This document shows, piece after piece, positions 9,910 through 18,433 of a DNA stretch of 62,470 nt (its first letter is position 1; each line of letters begins with the position of its first letter). The notes below the pieces were generated by a model, which had not been told where the DNA came from, made no database searches, and saw only the letters and a list, made by a program, of their open reading frames with translations. The translations under genes and the position numbers were made by a program. The DNA comes from Planctomycetaceae bacterium (GTDB taxonomy: Bacteria > Planctomycetota > Planctomycetia > Planctomycetales > Planctomycetaceae), in NCBI GenBank assembly GCA_014762625.1, contig JABURQ010000024.1, positions 1 through 62,470 of the forward strand, given 5' to 3'.

Positions 9910-11016
9910 ATGATGAAATTGTTCTCTCTACGCTTACTCACAGCTTGTCTGCTGTGGAGTTGTTTTTTCGTCCTGCCAATAACGACTCGTGCCGGCGAAG
10001 TGGTCACGCTGGCCGGCAATGGAACCAGCAGTCGTACGGGAGACGGCGGTCCCGCGAAACAGGCAACCGTCGGGGGACCGTTTGGCGTCTCGATCGGCCC
10101 CGATAACGGACTCTACATCTGCGAAACCACGAGGCACGTGATGCGACGGATCGCCCCCGACACCGGCATCATCACCACCGTCGCGGGAACCGGAAAAAAG
10201 GGATACAGCGGAGACGGCGGACCGGCTCTCGAAGCCCAACTCAACGAGCCGTATGAAGTCCGTTTCGATACCGCAGGAAACATGTACTTCGTCGAAATGA
10301 TCAACAACATCGTCCGCAAAGTGGATGCGAAAACCAAAACCATCTCCACTGTCGCCGGCACGGGCGAGAAAGGTTTCTCGGGAGATGGCGGGCCCGCAAC
10401 GAAAGCGACCCTGAATCGACCGCACTCCATCGCCCTCGACTTCGACAATAACCTCTACATCTGCGATATCGGCAATCACCGCATTCGCAAGGTCGATCTC
10501 AACACCGGCCTCATCAGCACTTTCGGCGGGACGGGCGAAAAGAAAGACACCCCCGACGGTGCGAAGCTGGCGGGAACGCCCCTCAAAGGCCCCCGCGCCC
10601 TCGACTTCGACGGCGATCATTCCCTCTACCTCGCGCTCCGCGAAGGGAACGCCGTCTATCGCATCGATCTCGAAACAGAAACCCTCCATCATATCGGCGG
10701 CACGGGAAAGAGTGGCTACACAGGGGACGGCGGACCCGCGAAGAAAGCCGATCTCTCCGGTCCCAAAGGGATCGCGGTCGGCAAAAACGGCGACGTTTAT
10801 CTCGCCGATACCGAAAGTCATACCATCCGCGTGATTCGCGCTGAGACCGGCATCATCGAGACGATTGTCGGCGACGGGGAAAAAGGGGACGGCCCGGACG
10901 GCGATCCTCTCCACTGCCGATTGAACCGCCCGCACGGAATTTTTGTGGATGCGGTCGGAAATGTGTACATTGGAGACAGCTCAAATCATCGCGTGCGGAT
11001 GTTGATTGTGAAGTAG
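9910..11016 (+). CDS. secreted NHL-repeat beta-propeller protein
   Basis: 368 residues. A signal peptide (ends near TTRAGE) is followed by repeats of the type TVAGTG..GYSGDGGPA..A.LN.P, each including a DxxGNxYxxD-like strand (NMYFVEM, NLYICDI, DVYLADT, NVYIGDS). At least five NHL repeats are visible, enough for a six-bladed propeller. Such proteins bind ligands or partners at the cell surface; the ligand is unknown. It is followed on the same strand by an FG-GAP-repeat protein after about 100 bases. Confidence 0.88.
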   Translation: MMKLFSLRLLTACLLWSCFFVLPITTRAGEVVTLAGNGTSSRTGDGGPAKQATVGGPFGVSIGPDNGLYICETTRHVMRRIAPDTGIITTVAGTGKKGYSGDGGPALEAQLNEPYEVRFDTAGNMYFVEMINNIVRKVDAKTKTISTVAGTGEKGFSGDGGPATKATLNRPHSIALDFDNNLYICDIGNHRIRKVDLNTGLISTFGGTGEKKDTPDGAKLAGTPLKGPRALDFDGDHSLYLALREGNAVYRIDLETETLHHIGGTGKSGYTGDGGPAKKADLSGPKGIAVGKNGDVYLADTESHTIRVIRAETGIIETIVGDGEKGDGPDGDPLHCRLNRPHGIFVDAVGNVYIGDSSNHRVRMLIVK

Positions 11017-11027
11017 TCCGCCGCGTC

Positions 11028-11055
11028 AAGTTTTAAGTTTTAAGTATTCAGTGAG
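11028..11055. repeat. short tandem heptads
   Basis: Two exact AAGTTTT units (11028, 11035) are followed by AAGTATT (11042) and CAGTGAG (11049), a 7-base period between two genes. Other intergenic stretches in the window share the period but not the sequence. Confidence 0.6.
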
Positions 11056-11117
11056 TGACCGGGGGCGTCGCGATGCCTCGTCCACCAGCCACCCATCACA
11101 AACCCCGGAGAAGACAC

Positions 11118-12317
11118 ATGATACGCCAACTGTGCCTCGCCGCCCTGCTCTGCTCTTTGACAACTGTGACCTTCGGCCAGCAGGTCGGCTGGGAACGTCA
11201 GCTCGTGGATTACACGTTCCGCTCCGAAGGGGTGACCGCGGGTGACTTCAACAAAGACGGAAAAATGGACGTCGCCGCCGGCGACGTCTGGTACTCGGCT
11301 CCCGACTGGCAGGTCCACGAGTTCCGCCCCGCCGGCAAATACTATTACTTCAAAGGGTACAGTAACTCGTTCGCCAACTGGACCTACGACATCAACGCCG
11401 ACGGTTGGGACGACATCATCGTCATTGGTTTTCCGGGAGCTCCGTTCCATTGGTACGAAAACCCGCAGGGCAAAGCGGGACACTGGAAAGAACACGTCAT
11501 CTGGCATTCCGCCTGTAACGAAACACCTAAGTTTGAAGACCTGACCGGCGACGGCAAACCGGAGATCGTTCTCGGCTCGCAGCCGGAAGCCCAGATGGGA
11601 TATCTCGAAATCCCGGAACCGAAAATGGCCGACAAGAAATGGGAATTCGTCGCGATCAGCGAACCGGGCGAACCGCATCAGAACGGAACCTTCAAATACT
11701 ATCACGGACTCGGCATCGGCGACGTCAACGGCGACGGACGACAGGACGTCGTCATTCCGCACGGCTGGTGGGAAGCTCCGAAAGATCTCGGCGAGCGACC
11801 CTGGAAGTTCCATCCGCTCGTCCTCAACGAACAAGGCTCCGGCAATCCGCAAAGCGCCGCCGACATCTACGTCCAGGACCTCGACCTCGACGGCGATCAG
11901 GACATCATGATGAGTTCCGCGCATGCGTTCGGCGTCTGGTGGTTTGAAAACAAGGGAGACAACCAGGACTTCCAGTACCACCTGATCGACGGCAGTAACT
12001 CACAAACGCACGCCCTGATCTTCGCCGACATCAACAAAGACGGCCAACAGGATCTCGTCACTGGCAAACGCTTCTTCGCCCACCAGGGACGCGATCCCGG
12101 CGGGAAGGAAGCGGTCCTGATGTACTGGTACGAAATCAAGCGACAAGAAGGACAGGCCCCCACGTTCACGCGACACGAAATCGTCCCCGCGTTCGATACC
12201 GGAGTCGGCACGCAGTTCCAGGTCGTCGATTTCAACGGCGACGACCGGCTCGATCTGGTCCTCTCCAACAAAAACGGCGTGAACCTGATCCTGCAAAAGG
12301 TGTCCAAAGGGAAGTAG
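11118..12317 (+). CDS. secreted FG-GAP/VCBS repeat protein
   Basis: 399 residues. The leader MIRQLCLAALLCS...FGQ is a clear signal peptide; the start at 11118 has GGAG upstream, and an earlier in-frame start at 11055 would add a non-leader extension. The body carries repeated calcium-binding-like DxNxDGxxD loops (DFNKDGKMD, DINADGWDD, DVNGDGRQD, DLDLDGDQD, DINKDGQQD, DFNGDDRLD), the hallmark of FG-GAP beta-propellers. Often attached to or near sulfatase/DUF1501 modules in planctomycetes; function unknown. Confidence 0.88.
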   Translation: MIRQLCLAALLCSLTTVTFGQQVGWERQLVDYTFRSEGVTAGDFNKDGKMDVAAGDVWYSAPDWQVHEFRPAGKYYYFKGYSNSFANWTYDINADGWDDIIVIGFPGAPFHWYENPQGKAGHWKEHVIWHSACNETPKFEDLTGDGKPEIVLGSQPEAQMGYLEIPEPKMADKKWEFVAISEPGEPHQNGTFKYYHGLGIGDVNGDGRQDVVIPHGWWEAPKDLGERPWKFHPLVLNEQGSGNPQSAADIYVQDLDLDGDQDIMMSSAHAFGVWWFENKGDNQDFQYHLIDGSNSQTHALIFADINKDGQQDLVTGKRFFAHQGRDPGGKEAVLMYWYEIKRQEGQAPTFTRHEIVPAFDTGVGTQFQVVDFNGDDRLDLVLSNKNGVNLILQKVSKGK

Positions 12318-12640
12318 AAATAATCGCCCTGCGTCACAAGCTGCGGGGATGGGAACAAAACATTCGAGCCTCACCGTAAGCCGACTCTCCGAGTCGGCAC
12401 GTTCGACGCGGAATTTTGAATAGATCGGCGCCTCACCATGTTTTCTCCCCCTTACCAAGGGGGAGATCAAGAGGGGGTTATTGCATTCGAATCAGGTGAC
12501 GATGACAGCCTCTCCGCGCAAGCAGTCGGGATGCTCCCAATCGATATTCGGGCATTCTGCTCGGCAAGAGGGGCTATTCGGGCAAAAACCAGTGGGGTGA
12601 CTTGCCGATTGTGGAGAAAAAACTTAGATTGTTCGCATCT
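12318..12640. other. intergenic with two hairpins and the tRNA promoter
   Basis: 323 bases. It holds a perfect 8-bp hairpin (12380-12398, arms GCCGACTC/GAGTCGGC), a 9-bp hairpin (12445-12465, arms CTCCCCCTT/AAGGGGGAG) of a kind often seen as dispersed intergenic repeats, and a probable promoter just before the tRNA. No gene is supported. Confidence 0.55.
12602..12629 (+). promoter_or_regulatory. probable promoter of tRNA-Leu
   Basis: TTGCCG (12602-12607) and TTAGAT (12624-12629) are 16 bases apart and end 11 bases before the tRNA, fitting a sigma-70-type promoter. Confidence 0.4.
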
Positions 12641-12725
<85 letters not shown>

Positions 12726-12762
12726 TTGATTGCCTTCGTACGTTTTCGTACTTGGCCGATTG

Positions 12763-12786
12763 CCCCTGTAAAACAGGGGTTTTTTT
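12763..12786 (+). terminator. terminator for tRNA-Leu supplied by the island
   Basis: CCCCTGT (12763-12769), loop AAA, ACAGGGG (12773-12779) and seven T's. It lies 38 bases past the tRNA but inside the island and inside the coding part of int (opposite strand), so it replaces the chromosomal terminator displaced by integration. Confidence 0.8.
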
Positions 12787-14060
12787 ATGCGCGGGGAAAA
12801 TCGGTTCCTGCCCAGTTTCCCCAGATACGGCAGGGTACTGCACCGCTTTTTGCAGCGCCCTCTCGAAATGCTCGTCAGTGACCTGCAGATAGTGCTTCGC
12901 GGCGATCAGTTGAGAGTTGCCGATCCAACTGCAGACGATGTGCATGGGGAATTGTTCCGCCAGTTCGGTCTCCCGAGTGCTGCGGAGATTGTGGAACAGC
13001 TTCGGCCAGGGTTTCAGGCCGGCTCGTTTGATGATCTTCTCAAAGGTTGTTCTGAGATTCTGTTTCGGATCACGATAACGGGTAATCACATGCTCCGCTT
13101 CGTCTTCTGCCTGATCCCAGACTTCATCCAGATACGGTCGGATTTCGGGGAAAATGGGGATCACCCGAGATTCCTTCCCTTCGTGATGTTCCGTCTTGGG
13201 GCTGCTCACGATCATCTTCTCTTCTTCCCAGAGGATATCCTCCCATCGCAGCGCCAAGTGCTCTGACGGGCATCTCAGGCCACCATAACGGGAGAGAGCG
13301 AAGATCAGCCGCCATTGAGCATCGGGACAGGCCTGCAGGATCTTCGTAGAGTCCTCTCGGCTCACGAAATACTGCCGGCTCGGGTTACTACTGGAAACCA
13401 GCCCTTTCAACTCCTCAAAGGGATTGGAGTCGATCAGCCGGCGTTTGACAGCCGACCGAAAGAACTGCTTCGCCCCTCGGCAGCGAAGTCGGATTGTGTT
13501 CTCTGAGTAATCGAGTTCCGCCAGATAGCGTCGGAAGTCGGCAGCATCCGCTTCGGTCACATCCCGCAACCGCTTCTCGGCTCCGAAGAAGTCGATCAGG
13601 TTCCTGCGGGCATTCTTGTACTTCGTCTTCGTGGAAGGTTTCACATCGGTACGGGAGGCAATGTAGGCATCCACGAATGCTTCCAGCGTCGATGCGTCGG
13701 GAGGTTCAATCAGGCCGGCATTCGCCAGCTTCTCAGCCAGTCCCGTTTCCAGTCCCTTCACCCAGCGGGCTGTCTCGGGATCGAGACCATGCCCGGTGAT
13801 CGAGGCAGCGACCAGTTTCTCGACCTTCAGCTTGATCGTCAGGGCATCAGACTGAGACACCTTCCCGAGTCGAATGCTTTTCCGTTTGCCGTCAGCAGCC
13901 ACGAATTGAACTGTGCGGCGTCCGTTCTTTTGCTTCGAGATAGAAGCCATGAAATCTAATCCTTTCTCAGAAGACCGACCACGGCTGGCAGCTTCTGAGG
14001 TCTGCACAGCCGCAATCGGCAAAGTTGATGGTGATTGTAACGAGTCACAAGATCTGCGGA

Positions 14061-14231
14061 TCAACTCTTTCCGAGATTCTGAGGTTCAATGGGAAGATCG
14101 GGGGATAACTCCACCGCATTTCCATCTTCATCGGTTCCAAAATATCGGTGACAGTCATCGCATCGATAAATATGATCGTCGATCACACGATGATCGTCTG
14201 AATGACAATAGGGACATTGAATCGAATTCAT
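14061..14231 (-). CDS. zinc-ribbon miniprotein of the island
   Basis: 56 residues. Two CxxC knuckles, CPYC near the start and CDDC about 18 residues later, form a zinc ribbon; the rest is acidic (TDEDGNAVELSPDLP). The start at 14231 is preceded by AAGGAATCTC, and the longer frame upstream overlaps the ATPase gene without sense. It begins 10 bases after the ATPase stop, so the two are probably co-transcribed. Small zinc-ribbon proteins of this type often bind nucleic acid or recruit partners; the role here is unknown. Confidence 0.72.
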   Translation of the reverse strand: MNSIQCPYCHSDDHRVIDDHIYRCDDCHRYFGTDEDGNAVELSPDLPIEPQNLGKS

Positions 14232-14241
14232 GAGATTCCTT

Positions 14242-15474
14242 TCAGAATGGTTCCTGGAGATCGGCATCAGTGCCGGATTGATCAAACAGCGTCGAAGATG
14301 TCGTGTGTGTGGGATCGTCTTCTTCGGTCCCTTCGGACTCTTGGGAGGTCGGTTTTCCTCGGGATTCACTCGAAGAAGCCGAAGAATCCGATGATTTACA
14401 CACCACCCCTTCGGACTCTTCCGGCAGTGACCATTGCCAGCCGGCATCCACCCCGACCTTCTCCGGTCGGATCTGTAACCGCTTCTTGGCTTCGTTCACG
14501 GCATACTTCGAGAACCCTTCTGCTTGGGCAGCCTCCCAGACTTCTCCAGCCGCTTGCGGACCATCAATCAAAAGATCGAGCAACCATTCCACAGCATCTT
14601 CCACCACACCAGCCCGAGAGCCCTTCTGCGGGGGATTCATCAACTGATCAGCCGAGATCGTCACCGGATCCTCAGACCAATGCAGACAGGCCGTCATCGC
14701 GCCGGGTTGCTGTATCAGCTTGTAAGCCAGTCCCGATTGATCATTTCCCAGATTATTCTTGATCGGGAGAAACAGCCGGCTTTCGGCATCATTCGGATCA
14801 CGTTCGACCAGCCAGGCTGCGCGGGCCGCCCCGATGATGCCAATCGAACCCTGCAGCCGATGAATGGCCGAGGTTCCCTGCCGTTTGTTGAGATGTTCGA
14901 CAGCCACCACAGCGACACCATGACGGGCCGCCAGTTCTCCCAGTGGAGAAAGCACAGACCGCACGTCGGCATTCTTATGGGCGTCGATATCCCCCAGATG
15001 CGCGGAGAGCGGATCGATGATGATCAGCCGGCATTCAGGGCGATCCGCCAGCAAGCCTTCGATCACCTGCAGATCGTATTTCAGAGAAACTGATTTCTCC
15101 CTGCCGGCTTCCTCGGGATCCCATTGAACGGCAATCGCCTGCAGCAGTTCGATCTTCTCGACATCGGCATCGGCAGCATCCAGGCGCGGGCGAATCGTAT
15201 CACTGGGATCGTCTTCTCCCGAGATGAAGATCACACCTCCCTGCACTCCTTCCGATCCATCGGGCCAGCTTCGACCGTTTGAAACACGGGCCGCGATATC
15301 GACCGTCAGAAACGACTTCCCGAGACCGGGATCACCGGCGATCAGCGTCAGCTTGCCAATGGCAACCCGCGCCGGCCACAGCCAGGACACCTTCTCCGCG
15401 ATCACATCCGACAATCGGATGATCTTGGGAGAGATGGCCGTTGGTTTTTTCTTCTCTTGGGGATCAGCACTCAT
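14242..15474 (-). CDS. RepA-like AAA_25 ATPase of the island
   Basis: 410 residues. A RecA-type ATPase with Walker A GDPGLGKS (residues 47-54), GEDDPSDTIRPRL, Walker B RLIIIDPL (about 149-156) and the VVAVEHLNK sensor-like motif, as in plasmid RepA/hexameric helicase proteins. The C-terminal 60 residues are serine/glutamate-rich and low in complexity. The ATG at 15474 overlaps the end of the HTH gene (ATG is within its last codons), indicating translational coupling. Such proteins support replication or copy control of integrative elements; here it may act on the excised circle. Confidence 0.85.
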   Translation of the reverse strand: MSADPQEKKKPTAISPKIIRLSDVIAEKVSWLWPARVAIGKLTLIAGDPGLGKSFLTVDIAARVSNGRSWPDGSEGVQGGVIFISGEDDPSDTIRPRLDAADADVEKIELLQAIAVQWDPEEAGREKSVSLKYDLQVIEGLLADRPECRLIIIDPLSAHLGDIDAHKNADVRSVLSPLGELAARHGVAVVAVEHLNKRQGTSAIHRLQGSIGIIGAARAAWLVERDPNDAESRLFLPIKNNLGNDQSGLAYKLIQQPGAMTACLHWSEDPVTISADQLMNPPQKGSRAGVVEDAVEWLLDLLIDGPQAAGEVWEAAQAEGFSKYAVNEAKKRLQIRPEKVGVDAGWQWSLPEESEGVVCKSSDSSASSSESRGKPTSQESEGTEEDDPTHTTSSTLFDQSGTDADLQEPF

Positions 15475-15670
15475 TCGACGACCCTCCCTTCTGAGACTCA
15501 ATCCAGCCTCTCAGATCCTCGGGAGCGTAGCGGACAGCCCGACCGATGCGAACCACCGGGATTGGTCCTCGGGGCTGTGACAGGCTCCACAGCGTCTTCT
15601 CGCAGACACTGAGGGACCTTGCAGCCTCCTTTGCTGTGAGTAAGTTCGGGACGGAAGATGCGCCATTCAT
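15464..15670 (-). CDS. HTH excisionase/AlpA-like protein 1
   Basis: 68 residues, almost entirely one winged helix-turn-helix of the MerR/HTH_17 type: LLTAKEAARSLSVCEKTLW then VVRIGRAVRYAPEDLRGWI. Such proteins act as excisionases or as activators of mobile-element promoters. GGAG lies 9 bases before the ATG at 15670. It overlaps the ATPase gene by 11 bases. A second HTH protein of the same kind is encoded upstream, which is unusual for so small an island. Confidence 0.82.
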   Translation of the reverse strand: MNGASSVPNLLTAKEAARSLSVCEKTLWSLSQPRGPIPVVRIGRAVRYAPEDLRGWIESQKGGSSNEC

Positions 15671-15784
15671 TGGCCGATCTCCGCTTGCAGCGGATTCTCG
15701 CTGCGGATCATTCCTAAGCATTCAAAGACTCCTTCTGATGAATGCCGGCTTGCCGCAGTTCCACACCAGCGATAAGATAGAAGC

Positions 15785-15802
15785 GACTAAGCTTTGCTGG
15801 CG
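15785..15802. repeat. 18-bp direct repeat, copy 1
   Basis: gactaagctttgctggcg; identical to 15869-15886, 84 bases apart, both in the gap between the two HTH genes. A plausible binding site pair for the HTH proteins. Confidence 0.7.
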
Positions 15803-15828
15803 CTCGTCGGTTTACCGGCGGGCGTTTT
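15801..15828 (+). terminator. hairpin with T-run, plus orientation
   Basis: Arms 15801-15810 and 15815-15824 pair over 10 bp (two G-T) around TTTA and are followed by TTTT. It would stop plus-strand transcription, although no plus-strand gene lies directly upstream. Confidence 0.4.
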
Positions 15829-15868
15829 CTATTGGAGGATCCGGGAGTTGAACCCGGCAGCGAAAGGT

Positions 15869-15886
15869 GACTAAGCTTTGCTGGCG
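15869..15886. repeat. 18-bp direct repeat, copy 2
   Basis: Second copy of the repeat at 15785-15802. It lies within a minus-strand tRNA-like segment (15832-15901) that has a T-arm and an acceptor 3' end. Confidence 0.7.
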
Positions 15887-15909
15887 ACCACCGACATCCC
15901 CCAACGGCA

Positions 15910-16143
15910 TCAATGCCGTAAAGACTCCTCCCATGATTTGCGTTCGGGACAGCCAACCGCGATCCAGGCGCGTAACTCCTCCGCATTCCAGCGGACAGAG
16001 CGTCCTAAGCGGATCGGTCTCGGCAGCCGGCCAGAGACGTTGAGCGTGTGCAAGTGGCGTTTGGAGATACCCAGCAACCGGGCTGCCTCACTTGCTGGCA
16101 GCAGCAGTTGCTCCGATTCCGTTTGATGCGATGCAATTTCCAT
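15910..16143 (-). CDS. HTH excisionase/AlpA-like protein 2
   Basis: 77 residues with the same architecture as the neighbour: LLPASEAARLLGISKRHLH followed by RPIRLGRSVRWNAEELRAWI. The wing RxGRSVRW is the usual signature of AlpA/Xis-type regulators. It starts 64 bases after the end of the unknown gene at 16208 and may form one transcript with it or have its own promoter: that gap contains the palindrome GACAATTTGTC (16165-16175), a candidate autoregulatory operator. It could be excisionase while the other is an activator, or the reverse. Confidence 0.83.
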   Translation of the reverse strand: MEIASHQTESEQLLLPASEAARLLGISKRHLHTLNVSGRLPRPIRLGRSVRWNAEELRAWIAVGCPERKSWEESLRH

Positions 16144-16164
16144 GCATGCATTTTGACGCAGCCA

Positions 16165-16175
16165 GACAATTTGTC
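16165..16175. promoter_or_regulatory. candidate operator upstream of HTH gene 2
   Basis: Perfect 11-base palindrome GACAATTTGTC, 22 bases before the HTH start, next to TTGAA...TTCAA (16177-16191). Confidence 0.35.
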
Positions 16176-16207
16176 ATTGAAGTTATTTCAACTGAATTGA
16201 ATCGACT

Positions 16208-17239
16208 TCATTTACGCAATGGAACTGGAGGCAAATCATTCCGTTCTGCATACTTTATCGCCCTGCTTCTGACACCTTGTATGCTACTGACCGGTCCCCA
16301 ACCATTCGGAATCGCGATCTCTTGAAGTTCGTAGACAATTTTTGCCCAAGCTAAACCTTCAATCGCTTTCTCGTATATCCACTTATCTCGCTCATCTCTG
16401 TCAATATTTGAATAGGAGACGAATTCTGTTTTATTGGATACTGCTTTACCTACGATATCCTGAGTCAAAAAATAATGTTCTCGTTCAATTTGAAGTTTCA
16501 GTAGTTCTGCATCGAATAGAGGCAAATTCTTTGTGACTGCGAAAGATTCTGAAGTTGCATTTTTCCCAACCGTATGAAGTTCATCTTTGGATATTTCTTC
16601 AAAGTTCTTGTTTTTTAATGGATCAAATGCGAACTCTCTCAATGGCTCTAGGTCTACACCCAGAGATTTGAAGATATCATCAAACGATGCCAATTTCCTG
16701 AGAGTCATCTCCAGCAATTTGGATCCAGCGAAATGAGCGCTGTGCTCACAAATCGAAATATCGTTTGGATGCAAAATTGGATCACCCAATCTCACCACGC
16801 CCACGGATACCCGCATGAGACGGTCAAAGTTGTCCCAAAAGACTTGGCTATTTTCCAAGTCTTCAATCAAGCGAGGAATATATTCAGAGAAATCACTAAG
16901 CTTTTCTTTGTAGTAGGCAGCGACATCTCCAGACTTAAAAAACTCATTGGGCTGTAAGTCCGGGAACATACTATCGAGATCCAAGTTCTGCCGTTTGGCT
17001 TCTTGATATGTTCGATGCCCATCGTTTATTGCCTTCCCCCCCTTCTCAACAGCTGAAAGTTGATCTCGAACTGCTGAGCAAAGGGCTGGATATTTTCGAG
17101 CTTTCCAAGAACTGAAAACCAATACATGATCTTCTTCTGGAAGTGTAAGTCTCACCGTAACCACCACCTTTCCAAGCGGGCCGGGCCGGGAGCGTCGCGG
17201 AGATGGTGGTAAACGCGACAACTCAGCCGGCCCATTCAT
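16208..17239 (-). CDS. unrecognised protein, second gene of GIY-YIG operon
   Basis: 343 residues with no domain I recognise. It is soluble, mixed alpha/beta by eye, rich in Lys/Glu/Asp and phenylalanine, with no signal peptide or membrane segment. An N-terminal strand-rich part (VRLTLPEEDHVLVFSS) is followed by helical segments. It starts 51 bases after the GIY-YIG gene on the same strand, so the two probably form an operon. The first ~28 residues are proline/arginine-rich; a GTG at 17155 with GGAAAGG upstream is an alternative start. Composition is more AT-rich than the surrounding chromosome. Confidence 0.72.
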   Translation of the reverse strand: MNGPAELSRLPPSPRRSRPGPLGKVVVTVRLTLPEEDHVLVFSSWKARKYPALCSAVRDQLSAVEKGGKAINDGHRTYQEAKRQNLDLDSMFPDLQPNEFFKSGDVAAYYKEKLSDFSEYIPRLIEDLENSQVFWDNFDRLMRVSVGVVRLGDPILHPNDISICEHSAHFAGSKLLEMTLRKLASFDDIFKSLGVDLEPLREFAFDPLKNKNFEEISKDELHTVGKNATSESFAVTKNLPLFDAELLKLQIEREHYFLTQDIVGKAVSNKTEFVSYSNIDRDERDKWIYEKAIEGLAWAKIVYELQEIAIPNGWGPVSSIQGVRSRAIKYAERNDLPPVPLRK

Positions 17240-17290
17240 GCTTCAGCCGTTTGCAACCGACCTCGGCAACCCGTGATTTTTCAGATTATT

Positions 17291-18433
17291 TCAAAACAGT
17301 AATCTCTTTCGATACTTTTGATAAGCAAAATAATACAAGCCTTCTGCAACATCGATGCACTGTTCACGATATCGATCATACTTCTGAGAGATTGCAATGT
17401 GTTTGTTGTTGTCAGTCTCTAAATCGGGTTTCATCTCCAAGATTTCACGAGTGATATTTGAGTACCTTGGAACAGGTCTTTGAAGTGCGGTCCCTAAATC
17501 CCAACCAAAGAATCCAAAGGGGGTTCCAGATGCCCGCCCCAAGACTTCAGCGCTATTCCGAATCTTGTATTCGATCCCGTGATCAGTAATCCAGCCACCG
17601 GACTCACTTCTGGCCAAAATGACCGCAACTTCTCCCCATGTCAGATGATCAATCAGATTTGCCTGTTGGGTAACGTAAGTGAAGACCCGTTTTGATCGAT
17701 GCTTGGTTTTTTTCAACCTCTCACAGATCTCCATGAGTTCCACAATTTTTTCAACATCCCAAGATGCAACATCCAAGATAGTCAGCATTCGATATTGAGG
17801 GTCAGTTCGCTTGTCCTCAATCAGCTTTTCTTCTTCGTTGAGTTTTTCGTATCTGATTTTCTCTTGCTCTTCCCGATAGTCCCATTTTGTAGGCAGCCGA
17901 AACGAATTGAACTCCTCATCGGATATGAAATCGACGTTATTGAAATCCGCCGGAGTTATCACGTTTCTTGAAAATTCGAGGCCATAAACTTGGTCGATAA
18001 GATCAGATGGTTGCAAGATACTATTCGAGTTCGGCTCCTGGAATCTGAAAGGGCATTTCAGTCGTTTCTGGACAGCAATTGCAGGAACAGCAGCATTGAG
18101 TAGAGGGAGCACACCAAAGACTCGGTGAAATTCTCGCAGGGCCGATTCTTCAACAGCGTATAACTGGTCTCGGTTGAGCGCTGAGAATTCGTAGAGATCA
18201 CAAAAGATGAGTTTCTGATACTTTTGCTGTAACAGAGAGATTCCCAGATTGTGCGAACTGCTTCGGTGCTTCTTCAGACGGTCCCTAAAACTCTTGGTGG
18301 ATCCAATGTAGAGGATTGGAGAGAGACCCTTGTCATATCGGATTCCCTGCCCAAGACATAGAAAGTAGATACCGGGAGCATCAGGGAATTCACGGGAATC
18401 TGCTGACAGATCGACTTTTCCAAGGCTTCTCAT
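17291..18433 (-). CDS. GIY-YIG nuclease-domain protein with novel C-terminal region
   Basis: 380 residues. Residues 20-115 form a GIY-YIG nuclease domain with all expected positions: GIY (21-23), YIG (42-44), Arg in SFRDRLKKH (50-56), Glu in AVEES (95-96) and Asn in LLNAA (113). The remaining ~265 residues match nothing I know; they include a charged helical stretch (about 185-230) and a block GGWITDHGIEYKIR...GTPFGFFGWDLG. With the downstream gene it forms a two-gene cargo operon in the island. Nuclease activity is inferred; restriction, anti-phage or element-maintenance roles are all possible. Confidence 0.78.
   Translation of the reverse strand: MRSLGKVDLSADSREFPDAPGIYFLCLGQGIRYDKGLSPILYIGSTKSFRDRLKKHRSSSHNLGISLLQQKYQKLIFCDLYEFSALNRDQLYAVEESALREFHRVFGVLPLLNAAVPAIAVQKRLKCPFRFQEPNSNSILQPSDLIDQVYGLEFSRNVITPADFNNVDFISDEEFNSFRLPTKWDYREEQEKIRYEKLNEEEKLIEDKRTDPQYRMLTILDVASWDVEKIVELMEICERLKKTKHRSKRVFTYVTQQANLIDHLTWGEVAVILARSESGGWITDHGIEYKIRNSAEVLGRASGTPFGFFGWDLGTALQRPVPRYSNITREILEMKPDLETDNNKHIAISQKYDRYREQCIDVAEGLYYFAYQKYRKRLLF

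Noticed and set aside
9934-10935. 333-codon minus-strand frame opposite the NHL protein
   Set aside because: Shadow of a repetitive gene; repeats in it mirror the NHL repeats.
14202-15093. Plus-strand frames across the RepA-like ATPase gene
   Set aside because: They overlap a gene with clear Walker motifs and have no features of their own.
15832-15901. Functional tRNA gene on the minus strand
   Set aside because: T-arm and acceptor pair, but the D-arm lacks the conserved GG and A14 positions, the anticodon stem has a mismatch, and the total length is short.
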